Program-made: the position numbers and the translations under genes
Source: Thalassoglobus sp. JC818
GTDB taxonomy: Bacteria > Planctomycetota > Planctomycetia > Planctomycetales > Planctomycetaceae
Direction of reading: 5' to 3'
Assembly (NCBI RefSeq): GCF_040717535.1
Contig: NZ_JBFEFI010000018.1
Coordinates: 1-34,353, forward strand
Length of the DNA stretch: 34,353 nucleotides
Part shown: in pieces, positions 18,040-26,004 of the stretch
Numbering within the stretch: the first letter of the stretch is position 1
Layout: every line of letters starts with the position of its first letter
Notes under the pieces: generated by a model
Told to the model about the DNA's origin: nothing
The model's input: the letters and a program-made list of their open reading frames with translations, nothing else
Databases searched by the model: none

Positions 18040-18057
18040 TGTTAACTGATTCTTAAC
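18040..18057 (+). promoter_or_regulatory. Possible Pho-box-like direct repeat
   Basis: TGTTAAC-TGAT-TCTTAAC: two 7-bp half sites spaced 4 bp, an 11-bp period like PhoB/PhoP boxes. It lies 282 bp upstream of a porin of the phosphate-porin family. The planctomycete consensus is unknown to me, so this is a geometry-based guess. Confidence 0.25.
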
Positions 18058-18285
18058 ATTGCGCCGCCACAACCCGCACCACCGGAACAATCGGCACAGG
18101 TTGTCCGCCGATTGGTTTTTCCACCTATTCCGGTTGTTCTCGTCGTGCTGGCTCACTCGATGAGTAGATTGCGGAACGATTCTGCGTCGTTTCACTCGCC
18201 AATTCGTTTCCCCAGAACGTCTTGGCGGACTCGCCTCTGAAAACGGCTCAATCCCGGTTTTGCAGTTCAAGCGAGTGTATAGGTC

Positions 18286-18300
18286 AGAGCATCATGCTCT
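18286..18300. promoter_or_regulatory. Dyad upstream of the porin gene
   Basis: Perfect dyad AGAGCAT-C-ATGCTCT, about 39 bp before the porin start. A possible operator or short hairpin in the 5' leader; no binding protein can be named. Confidence 0.3.
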
Positions 18301-18338
18301 ATTGGTGAATCCGATCTGGATTGAAGAAGAGGACATGG

Positions 18339-20039
18339 ATGTCCACGATTATGAAATACCACTGGACCATTGCCTTTCTCTGTTTGGTCACCCTCCTGTC
18401 CCCGGCGGCGTTTGCCGAAGAGGAGGTCGAGCTTGATCCTCAAGTGCGATTGTTGCTTGAGCGGCTGGAAGCGGCCGAGAAGCAAATTCAAACGCTCACA
18501 ACTGAGCTGAAATCGGTCAAAGAGGCACAAGCACAAGCGAGACCTTTCCCTGCAGCTCAGGGGACAACGCAAGAGTTGGACGACCTTGGCCTTCCAATCG
18601 GAGTCGATGGAGTCTTCACCGCAACAGGCGCTGAAGAGTCATTTCGCGACCTTCCCAATGTGGCGCGTGAAATGGTTTCCTTCGAAGAAATTCGGGAAGA
18701 CGCTCCGGACTCAATTCCTGCAGAGCTTGAAGAGCGTTTGAGTCTACTTGAGAAGGGTTGGGACGATCTCGATTCCGCCTGGACCAAGTTCCACGAAGCA
18801 GAGCAAAAGAAAAAGTCCGACGCTGCCAAGAAACCGACGATGAGCATCAACGGTCGAATTCATGCGGACTACTGGGACTTCGTCAACAACTCCGAGGGAA
18901 TTGGGTACTTCGAACATCCCGATCCGATGTCTGACAATTACGGCCGTCCCCCGGAAGACCGAGCTCTTTTCCGTCGAATTCGTCTCGAAATGAAGGGCGA
19001 CATCCTCGAAACGATGCTTTGGCGAGTTCAGATTGACTTCAACAATCCGGGAACTCCGGAGATGAAAGATGTCTATCTGGGATTCAAAGAGCTTCCGTTC
19101 AACCAGCAACTCTTGATCGGTAACCAGAAGCGGCCACTGGGGCTCGATCACCTCAACAGTAGTCGATACAACGTCTTCATGGAGCGGCCGTTTGTCGTCG
19201 AAGCGTTCAACGAAGACGCCCGACGTCCCGGTATCGCAATGTACGGCTACTCCGACGACGAGGTCTTTACATGGCGATATGGTGCCTATTTCCTCGAGAA
19301 CATCGCAACCGACGGTCGCGTTATCGGTCAGTCAAATCAGATGAGCTTGAACGGGCGTCTCTCTGCCTCACCATGGTATGACGAAGCATCTGACGGCCGA
19401 GGGTATCTGCACCTCGCGATCGCCGGGATGGCCGCTCGCACCGACGGAGACAGAAACGCTTCGGACACGAATCAAAACGAAGCCCGATTCCGAACCCGCG
19501 TCGCAGCCCGATCAGACACGAGATGGTTGAACACCGAGCGAATTGCTGCAGCTGATCACTACGAAATCATTGGTCTCGAATCGATCTTCAACTACGGACC
19601 CTTGCAACTCGTCTCCGAATACCAGCACAACTGGGTCCAGCGAGAAGGGGAAGAGGACCTCCAATTCGGCGGAGCGTATGCTTACATCTCATACTTCCTG
19701 ACCGGAGAACACATCCCATACGACCGCAAGACCTCAACGATCGGTCGAGTCAAACCGTTCGAAAACTTCTTCCTGGTTGATCAATGCACCGGTGGCTGTG
19801 GCACAGGATGGGGAGCTTGGAACGTGGCACTCCGGTACGACTACCTCGACCTCTCCGATGACAATGTTCTCGGCGGTGTTGGTGAAGCCTGGACCAGTGC
19901 TTTAAACTGGCACTGGACGCCGTACTCGAAGCTTCAATTCGATGCTTCGTACGGTGAAATTGACAACCATCGCCCCGTAAACGGTTTCACCTCCGGCAAC
20001 TACTTCTTCTTCGGAACGCGGTTCGCAGTGGAGTTCTAG
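18339..20039 (+). CDS. Outer-membrane porin of the phosphate/pyrophosphate-selective (Porin_O_P) family
   Basis: A 566 aa outer-membrane beta-barrel. The ATG at 18339 is chosen because AAGAGGA lies just upstream; TTG at 18321 is in frame but lacks a site. Signal peptide MSTIMKYHWTIAFLCLVTLLSPAAFA, then an acidic linker and a short coiled coil (LLERLEAAEKQIQTLTTEL, about 40-65) like the peptidoglycan- or trimer-linked stalks of such porins. The barrel (PF07396-type) starts with MSINGRIHADYWDF and has the telling segments FRRIRLEMKG, LLIGNQKRPLGLDHL and RYDYLDLSD, ending in terminal Phe (FFFGTRFAVEF), the outer-membrane insertion signal. A CTGGCGTGW loop with two cysteines is near residue 487. 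Family members pass phosphate or polyphosphate, but selectivity here is untested. Confidence 0.88.
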   Translation: MSTIMKYHWTIAFLCLVTLLSPAAFAEEEVELDPQVRLLLERLEAAEKQIQTLTTELKSVKEAQAQARPFPAAQGTTQELDDLGLPIGVDGVFTATGAEESFRDLPNVAREMVSFEEIREDAPDSIPAELEERLSLLEKGWDDLDSAWTKFHEAEQKKKSDAAKKPTMSINGRIHADYWDFVNNSEGIGYFEHPDPMSDNYGRPPEDRALFRRIRLEMKGDILETMLWRVQIDFNNPGTPEMKDVYLGFKELPFNQQLLIGNQKRPLGLDHLNSSRYNVFMERPFVVEAFNEDARRPGIAMYGYSDDEVFTWRYGAYFLENIATDGRVIGQSNQMSLNGRLSASPWYDEASDGRGYLHLAIAGMAARTDGDRNASDTNQNEARFRTRVAARSDTRWLNTERIAAADHYEIIGLESIFNYGPLQLVSEYQHNWVQREGEEDLQFGGAYAYISYFLTGEHIPYDRKTSTIGRVKPFENFFLVDQCTGGCGTGWGAWNVALRYDYLDLSDDNVLGGVGEAWTSALNWHWTPYSKLQFDASYGEIDNHRPVNGFTSGNYFFFGTRFAVEF

Positions 20040-20307
20040 AGCATTTTTTGATTTGGTGTGCACGAGCAAGCACAGCCTTTTAACAAGTGAAACAGCGAAA
20101 GCGAGTGCACAGGCAAGAGCAATTTGCTTGAGGACGCTCAAAGGAAAGAGTACTCGATCTTGAGATTCCACCACTGATCCACAAGTTGACCAAAACCCAA
20201 CTCCACCATCTGAAAGATTTCAGATCTGCGAATCACATGTCCTCTTCTGAAATCGATTTCCCCTCACACCATCAAGTGCCCCCGTGTCTCACGACTGGAG
20301 CAGACGT

Positions 20308-20766
20308 ATGAATCGTTCACAAATACTCTTGTCCCTTGCATTCATCTTCTCGACTTCCGCACAAGCGACCGCCGGGAACTTTCTCGGTGCGTGCAAGCCA
20401 ACGGGGTGCTGCGAAACGGTCAACTGCCCGCCGTGTCAGTTGGTCTGTTGCCCGGAAACGAAGATGGAGAAAGTCAAAAAGCATTGCTGGGAAGTGGAGT
20501 GCGAACCGATTTGCGTTCCCCGCGTGCGCTGCCCACTGTTCGACTTCTTCAGAAAGGACAAATGTGACCAGTGTGATGCGATGTCCGGCAGCGGCAGCGG
20601 CTATTGCTCTCAATGTGCTGATGTCAAAGTCGTTCGCAAGCTGAAGAAAGTCGAATACGAATGCGAAAAGTGCGTGGTGGAATGGAAAGTACATCGCGTT
20701 CCAATGTCAGCTGGAAAGTGCTGTGATGGCATTCCTCCAGCTCTCGGCTGCTCACAGCTTCCCTGA
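20308..20766 (+). CDS. Cysteine-rich secreted protein
   Basis: A 152 aa protein with a signal peptide (MNRSQILLSLAFIFSTSAQATAG) and 20 cysteines, many in CC or CxxC pairs (TGCCETVNCPPC, LVCCPET, KCDQCDAMSG, YCSQCADVK, YECEKCVVEW). The ATG follows GGAG. An earlier in-frame GTG at 20284 would break the signal peptide. Similar Cys-rich exported proteins occur in planctomycetes and may be cross-linked surface or wall components, but no function is established here, and zinc or other metal binding is an alternative reading. Lys and Val between the Cys pairs (VKVVRKLKKVEYE) suggest repeated strands. It stands alone downstream of the porin. Confidence 0.75.
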   Translation: MNRSQILLSLAFIFSTSAQATAGNFLGACKPTGCCETVNCPPCQLVCCPETKMEKVKKHCWEVECEPICVPRVRCPLFDFFRKDKCDQCDAMSGSGSGYCSQCADVKVVRKLKKVEYECEKCVVEWKVHRVPMSAGKCCDGIPPALGCSQLP

Positions 20767-20856
20767 TCGACGTGAAGGCAGTCACTCAACATTCATAGCA
20801 ATTCAACACGCACTCTTCGCGACAATTGGTGCAGACCAAAGAGAACAGAGAGCTCA

Positions 20857-21171
20857 CTACTCCGCGCTGACGACCACGACATCGGCAACACCGGAGGAGA
20901 GACGAAACGCGATTCGCCAACATGCAAAGACCTGCGAACCGAGATCTTTCGATGCGTAGGCGTCGATCGTCACTTCACCGATGTCTTCGCAAACAACCCG
21001 GGCTTTGGAAACAGGATCAACTTCGTAAACAGTCAAAGCGATAGGGCTACCGGAGTTGTTAATCACCCGGCAACCTCGCTTCGGTTCGAACTCTTCGCTC
21101 AACTGAATGTTGTCAGCAGCTGTGACAGTGCGAAACGTCACAATCTTCTCAGTACCGGTATGAGTTGACAT
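20857..21171 (-). CDS. Small beta-rich protein paired with the beta-helix protein
   Basis: A 104 aa protein with no signal peptide and no family I recognise. It opens MSTHTGTEKIVTFRTVTAADNIQ and has a strand-rich core (RGCRVINNSGSPIALTVYEV, VTIDAYASKDLGS, VADVVVVSAE), consistent with a small beta-sandwich. GAGG lies eight bases before the ATG. It is read in the same direction as, and 154 bp after, the 773 aa protein gene, so the two may be co-expressed. Small beta-sandwich plus large beta-helix without export signals recalls phage accessory or spike modules, which is an inference only. Confidence 0.6.
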   Translation of the reverse strand: MSTHTGTEKIVTFRTVTAADNIQLSEEFEPKRGCRVINNSGSPIALTVYEVDPVSKARVVCEDIGEVTIDAYASKDLGSQVFACWRIAFRLSSGVADVVVVSAE

Positions 21172-21325
21172 AACTTAGACCTCGTTTGGAGATTAAAATA
21201 ATCAAGCGTGTACTAGCGCGACTTCATACGGTGAGTCGTTGTGAATCTGGCTGGATTTCACGAGTCAGTCGCTGCGAACAGAAGAAATCTGTCGGCGAGA
21301 GTGACGTGAAATGTAACAGGGTCGC

Positions 21326-23647
21326 TTATGGGCGAAAGCGTCGATTGAGAGTCGAACCAGCCTGAGGTGTCGGAACGAACACGATCTGATGCTGCAGTCC
21401 ACCAATATCTCGCCGATAAGTGCTTCCAGCGAGATCCGAGCCGAAATCCAGTACTCCGGCAAGAATTCGACCGATGAGAACTGATTCAGCAGTCGGCGTG
21501 TAGTCACCACCACCGGCACCACTTAATCCGGATCGATCATCAACATAACCCGGTTCCATCGGTTGAGAGGGAGTCCCGTAGGTCGTGTCGCGCCCTCTTC
21601 CTTCTTGTGCGAAGAGGTCACCATCACGATAGTGATTGTGGTGACAATTAATTCCATTTAACAGTGGCCAACCGCCGGTCCTCTGTCCGTTCCCGCCATT
21701 GAACAGATCAGCTTTAATGTTCATTTGGTGGAAGGAGTTCCCAATCATAAACCAATTCGACCGGTCCCATCCTGTTGGTCCGCTGTCATTGTACGAGAGG
21801 TTAACTCGCTCACCAGCTACGGTGTTCGCAATCAACTTAATATCATTCGTCGCTTGCGAAGCTGTCTCGGTCCCGTCTCCTGCGATCGCGATGGCAGGAG
21901 AGGTGCCCGCTGTCTTCTCGAAGACGTTTCCGACAATCGCGGCATTGTGGTTGGGCTGCCCGGCCGTTTCCCCCAGTGTCAGGATCTTGCGTCCTGAAGA
22001 TCGAAAGTCCACAAACTGGTTCCAGGCGAAGAAGACTCCTTCTTGCTCAGGGACTCCGTTTGCAAGGGAAGCGGTACTGTTGGCCCGGAACGAATTTTGA
22101 CCGATGCTCTTGCATGCGACAACATGAAACCAGGCATTCATCGAGTGTGCCGTCGTCGAGTCCAACAACTCGCAACCGTTGAAAGAGTACGCAATTCGCG
22201 ACGAAGAAAACGACTGCACAGCCCAATGTTCTGCACCAAGGTCACCCGAGCAATTGATGAACCTGCACGAGTCTGTTCGATATCCCGGACCGACAGTTGG
22301 CGTCGAGACCGGTCCACCCCACTGGCTGTCCATCCGGCAATCTCGAAACTCAAGGTGATTTCCCTGATTTTCGCCATCGAGCCAGCTTGAAGAGCTTTGA
22401 AGCGTCACTCGGCAGCCCTGAATTCGAAGCCGCTGATGTCGATATGTCCGCTGCTCATTGATTCGCACAATTACCGAATCTTCATTGGCCTCGGCAGCCG
22501 GTCGCACAATCGCCCACTCCTGGCTCGCAATACGCGAGTTGGTGTTTCCAACCGGATAAATCCCAGGTCCAAGCTCAACGATGTTCGCTCCAGCTTGCAA
22601 TGCTCTTCCGATGCTCGCATAAGGAGCAGCAAGAGAGCCATCGCCACTCCCATCGTTCCCTCCTTCCCGAACATGGCGAATCTGATCCAGCTGATCTGCT
22701 TTGTCGCAAATCAAGGGGATGCGATTACGACCGAGAATTTCGTCAGTCGAAAGTGTTCGACCGACCGTTGAGACGACTGAGTTTGAATCGCCCACTTTCG
22801 GATAGACGGTATAGTCACAATCGATCAACTCGCCCTGTTGAAAGCCAGCAATCGGAATGACAGCCTCGTACGCCATCCCGTAGAGCCCAGAGGCAGGACG
22901 TTGTCGGGCAGTCATTGACGTCACGATCGCTGAAGTTTGGTGACCGGATGTTCTCCCCGAAGCTGAGACAATGACAGAGGAAATCCCGTGGCCAGCGACC
23001 GCATTGACCGCGACCCGAAAATCGCTTTTGACGCGATCTCCCGAAGCGACTCCCGCAAACTCGTCCAGCTTTGCCGTCACTCGAGGGTAGGGGAGCGAAG
23101 CTTCGTTTGTGACTGCGATCTCACTGGCTGCAGATGAAGTTTCCGCCCCAGCAGCCTGATTTTGGAACGCTCCAGCTCGAATTGTTGCCGTCACTGTGTC
23201 ACCAGAATAAACGTTCCCAGTCAACCAGAGTCGAATCCGCACTCCGGAAGCAGTCGCTGCCTGATCCTGCTCCCCCTGATTCGGGAACGTCCGCCGGGCC
23301 ACATGCGTCCCATGCAATGTCCGCGACTTGCCCTCGATCGTACCATCGGTTGCATAACCGCTCGACGTCACGTTCAGAGTGACGGAGGCATTCGCGAGAT
23401 CCGCATCGAGAAGCGGATTCCCAAATCCCGATCCGAGATCACATTCAGCTCCGACTATGAACCCTTCAATTTCAAGATCGATGAATCCTCCATCAACGGC
23501 GAGTCCCGCACTGGAACGATGAGGAACTGTCACTGAAGCGATATCACCGATGGCCATATTGAGTCCCTGCAACGCATTGAGTATCGAAAAAAAGCATTCA
23601 AAGTGCTCACACACGGTTGCGCAACACTCGTCAATGCAATCGTTCAA
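21326..23647 (-). CDS. Large beta-helix protein without signal peptide
   Basis: A protein of up to 773 aa. The TTG at 23647 opens the longest form, but the ATG at 23557 (MAIGDIASVTVPHRSS) has AGGGA six bases upstream and may be the true start; the extra 30 residues are Cys-rich and unlike the rest. The first ~250 residues form beta-strand modules (SVTLNVTSSGY, VRIRLWLTGNVYSGDTVTA). From about residue 330 comes a right-handed parallel beta-helix of the DUF1565/pectate-lyase-like type: GGNDGSGDGSLAAPYASIG, followed by VELGPGIYPVGN and repeating short strands. There is no signal peptide or sorting tail, unlike most planctomycete beta-helix proteins. It could be a phage-type spike or adhesin, or a sugar-binding or cleaving protein; no catalytic site is evident. 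Confidence 0.7.
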   Translation of the reverse strand: MNDCIDECCATVCEHFECFFSILNALQGLNMAIGDIASVTVPHRSSAGLAVDGGFIDLEIEGFIVGAECDLGSGFGNPLLDADLANASVTLNVTSSGYATDGTIEGKSRTLHGTHVARRTFPNQGEQDQAATASGVRIRLWLTGNVYSGDTVTATIRAGAFQNQAAGAETSSAASEIAVTNEASLPYPRVTAKLDEFAGVASGDRVKSDFRVAVNAVAGHGISSVIVSASGRTSGHQTSAIVTSMTARQRPASGLYGMAYEAVIPIAGFQQGELIDCDYTVYPKVGDSNSVVSTVGRTLSTDEILGRNRIPLICDKADQLDQIRHVREGGNDGSGDGSLAAPYASIGRALQAGANIVELGPGIYPVGNTNSRIASQEWAIVRPAAEANEDSVIVRINEQRTYRHQRLRIQGCRVTLQSSSSWLDGENQGNHLEFRDCRMDSQWGGPVSTPTVGPGYRTDSCRFINCSGDLGAEHWAVQSFSSSRIAYSFNGCELLDSTTAHSMNAWFHVVACKSIGQNSFRANSTASLANGVPEQEGVFFAWNQFVDFRSSGRKILTLGETAGQPNHNAAIVGNVFEKTAGTSPAIAIAGDGTETASQATNDIKLIANTVAGERVNLSYNDSGPTGWDRSNWFMIGNSFHQMNIKADLFNGGNGQRTGGWPLLNGINCHHNHYRDGDLFAQEGRGRDTTYGTPSQPMEPGYVDDRSGLSGAGGGDYTPTAESVLIGRILAGVLDFGSDLAGSTYRRDIGGLQHQIVFVPTPQAGSTLNRRFRP

Positions 23648-23856
23648 CGCCCCTTCAACTCCGCTGACATGTCCATTCCGACGACGAATTCATCCCGAAC
23701 AGACCTATCGCGAGATCACTTGCCGATGTCACGATTTTAATCAGTCGAACTTCAGCAAGACTGGCCGAAAAAGCAGCCATCCGGCTCCGATCGTCAGGTG
23801 ATTGCAGAGGATTTCAGAGCGAGACGCTCGACATTCACCCAATCAAACAGAGCCGT

Positions 23857-23886
23857 TTGACAGTCCGACAAACTCCCCGCTATCAT
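23857..23886 (+). promoter_or_regulatory. Sigma-70-type promoter of tRNA-Pro
   Basis: TTGACA (perfect -35), 18-bp spacer, TATCAT (-10, five of six). It lies about 45 bp before the tRNA 5' end, a good distance for a short leader. Confidence 0.75.
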
Positions 23887-23931
23887 CCGCCACCGAAGCT
23901 TCCGAACTCGGAACGGTTGGAAGCTTCCATT

Positions 23932-24005
<74 letters not shown>

Positions 24006-24733
24006 TTTGACCGGGGTCATCATGGTTGCCGGTTTGGAAAACGTAACTCCTTGATCGTTAATCACTTGCGTCTCTCACGCCGTGCAAGTGTCATCGACCG
24101 GGGTCATGTTCCTACTGGCGAATTCGCCAGCCCTTTTGCATGAACCCCGCATGTTGGTGATGCGTCCGGGGTCTTAGACACAATGGTCTCATGCTTGACG
24201 CCGCGCATGTACCGATTTCCCCGGTCATTGCAGTAGAAAGTAGAAGCGCTTCTGATTCAGGTCGGTTCGACCTGGGTTACGAACGGCGAACTGCGTCGGA
24301 AACCACGTGTAGGCAATTTGACAGCGGAAATGGCTCCTGGTCGCGGCGGTCGGTGATAAGCACTTCTTTTGCTAAAGCAGATTTCGGAGTGCGAGAGGCG
24401 GATGCAACCTCTGTAAAATTGAGGCGAGCTTTTGCAACATTCGTTTCAACACCGAGAGCACGATGGCATGCTCCAAAAAAAACTGAGCCAGGCGTCAATA
24501 GGCCTATCAGCCCAGGAATTTGGTAGGAGGAGGTTCAACAACCAGCAAGAGACTCGGGCACGCGACGTATGAAGCCAGTCTCCGAATGACCCGTCACGGC
24601 GAACTGGGCCGTGGCAACACCTTCGCGAATCCAGTGGTGAATGGCGATGCTCGGTTTCTCGCGGTAAAAGCAGCTTTTGCGGTTCAGCGGCAAGAACCGC
24701 ATTGTTATCAATTACGGGCGTCGAATTTTGGCG
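24006..24733. other. Gene-poor stretch after tRNA-Pro
   Basis: 728 bp without a gene I can support. The open frames on both strands have no ribosome site, unlikely composition and no family. A hairpin TGCGGTTC/GAACCGCA with an 8-nt loop lies at 24678-24701, just past the end of the minus-strand blaI operon; its T-run is weak on either strand. A 12-base near-palindrome (TGACCGGGGTCA) begins three bases after the tRNA, with a related copy at 24095. Nothing else was recognised. Confidence 0.55.
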
Positions 24734-24964
24734 TCACTGACCTACTGATCGATCAATTAACCCTTCAGCAATCAGACGAGCGATACGGAGCTTATGCTTA
24801 GCAATAAGGGATCGACCTGCGACTCCTTGCGAAGATAGTGCTTCCAGTCGCTGCAGGTGTTGTTGTTCGATCTCGAAGGCTCGACGCAATACTTCGTCAG
24901 CTTTCGCTTGATCTTTTTCGTGAAGTGCTTGCTGCAGTTGCACGCTGAGCAACCGCAACTCACC
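24734..24964 (-). pseudogene. Severed C-terminal part of the lipocalin-like protein
   Basis: About 76 codons in the same frame as the upstream lipocalin-like gene, directly after its TAG stop. The segment reads LRLLSVQLQQALHEKDQAKA... and ends IARLIAEGLIDRSVGQ before a TGA. It is helical and resembles the last ~60 residues of the upstream gene: LYDARLILLRIQGDE versus LRLLSVQLQQALHEKDQ, then EKLRFERLKAS versus HLQRLEALSSQG. These look like two copies of one helical-hairpin repeat, so the TAG probably cuts a once-longer protein. Read-through or a stand-alone small protein (start TTG at 24958, no site) are less likely. Confidence 0.55.
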
Positions 24965-25741
24965 CTAGCGTAGCTTTCCAGCACCGATGTAGCCGTGGGA
25001 AGCCGATGCTTTCAATCGTTCAAATCGCAACTTTTCCAGCTCAACTTCTTCTTCCATGAGCATGCTTATTCCCGCCTCATCTCCCTGAATTCGAAGGAGA
25101 ATTAGCCGGGCGTCGTACAATTTGGAACGAAGCTCGTCGATTTGCGTCTCAGCGACGTGTCCCGCCTTCGCACCTTCTTCCACACTCGACCATTCAGCCT
25201 CGTATGCGGCGACGGCCTGCTTGGCGAATTGCAGAGCCGTGAAATCGTCATTGCCGATCGATTTCACAGGAACAGCCGTGGTTGCGGCATCGCGAGTCAA
25301 CACAAGCAGGGTTAAACGCGATCCTTCCGGGGCATCGAACTCCTTCGGAGGATCAACAGAGGAGTCGGCTGGCATGCAGAGAGTCAACTCATTGCCATCG
25401 ATCTTGTAGATGCAACGAAGCTTCGACCCCTTCGGTGCTTTGCCGTGAGTCTCTGTCGTGACAATTTGGATCGAATTCGGATCCGTAGCCGGATCGAGCG
25501 TAAACTGATACGTGTGCTCAGGGCCGCCGTCACCCGACATTGTCATAACGCCGTTGGAGAAGTTGATCCGCAGATCGCCAGCACCATTCTTGAGCAATTG
25601 TTGCTCTAGCGACTTCCCATTTGAGATTCCATGCGAAAACACCCAAGTGCCTTGCAGGGCCTTCGTGTGCTTCGAAGCATCCTCCGCAATCGCGACGGAA
25701 CATACAAACAGTGCAAGTGCAATTCTAAGCAGGACTTTCAT
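24965..25741 (-). CDS. Secreted lipocalin-like (TIGR03067-type) protein with helical tail
   Basis: A 258 aa protein with signal peptide MKVLLRIALALFVCSVAIA. AAAGGAATC sits before the ATG. The middle part (about 25-160) is the planctomycete extracellular domain of TIGR03067 type, with the start motif ALQGTWVF and later TLCMPADSS, probably a small beta-barrel. The C-terminal ~90 residues are charged helix (ELRSKLYDARLILLRIQGDE, EELEKLRFERLKAS). It is the last gene of the minus-strand repressor/peptidase operon, 63 bp after the 58 aa gene. The C-terminus ends abruptly in GKLR at a TAG, beyond which the frame stays open with similar repeats. A ligand or partner for the M56 sensor is a reasonable guess; the sensor's own C-terminus carries the like motif ALSGKW. 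Confidence 0.72.
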   Translation of the reverse strand: MKVLLRIALALFVCSVAIAEDASKHTKALQGTWVFSHGISNGKSLEQQLLKNGAGDLRINFSNGVMTMSGDGGPEHTYQFTLDPATDPNSIQIVTTETHGKAPKGSKLRCIYKIDGNELTLCMPADSSVDPPKEFDAPEGSRLTLLVLTRDAATTAVPVKSIGNDDFTALQFAKQAVAAYEAEWSSVEEGAKAGHVAETQIDELRSKLYDARLILLRIQGDEAGISMLMEEEVELEKLRFERLKASASHGYIGAGKLR

Positions 25742-25804
25742 CTTGATTCCTTTACTGTTGGTTACCCGAGTGGCAGGACGGCGATCGCGCGAAGCATTAG
25801 GATG

Positions 25805-25981
25805 TCAGGTGGAATCGTTAACACGCGTTGTTGTTCGCAATGAAACGAACCAGCCAGCGATGCCGACGATACAGCCGACGACTTGAATAAAAAGAGCCGT
25901 GTCGTCGTGAGCAATCAACGCACTTCCGAACAATAAGGCAGCGGCGATGACAACGATGATGGCAGCACTGATGCTTTTCAT
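25805..25981 (-). CDS. 58 aa two-helix membrane protein
   Basis: A short gene found by reading the gap between the M56 gene and the lipocalin-like gene. It encodes MKSISAAIIVVIAAALLFGS..., two hydrophobic helices (about 4-24 and 30-49) joined by a short polar turn (AHDDT), with a basic tail SLRTTTRVNDST. AAGGAG lies seven bases upstream of the ATG, a strong ribosome site, and the start is only 23 bp after the M56 stop codon. This places it firmly in the operon. The topology with both ends inside is likely. It may be an accessory of the M56 peptidase in the membrane, but that is inference; no family was recognised. Confidence 0.75.
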   Translation of the reverse strand: MKSISAAIIVVIAAALLFGSALIAHDDTALFIQVVGCIVGIAGWFVSLRTTTRVNDST

Positions 25982-26004
25982 TCCAGTCTCCTTGAATTCT
26001 CTGT

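Larger units (their letters stand above)
17865..18338. other. Intergenic stretch before the porin gene
   Basis: 474 bp with no convincing gene. It contains a hairpin just after amylosucrase, a direct-repeat motif near 18040 and a dyad near 18286, each listed separately. The rest shows nothing I can name. Confidence 0.6.

Noticed and set aside
18013-18270. 85-codon minus-strand frame before the porin
   Set aside because: Arg/Ser/Trp-rich composition typical of a chance frame; no start signal.
24191-24801. Open frames after tRNA-Pro (111, 73 and 93 codons)
   Set aside because: They overlap on opposite strands, lack ribosome sites and have low-complexity, non-family-like sequence.
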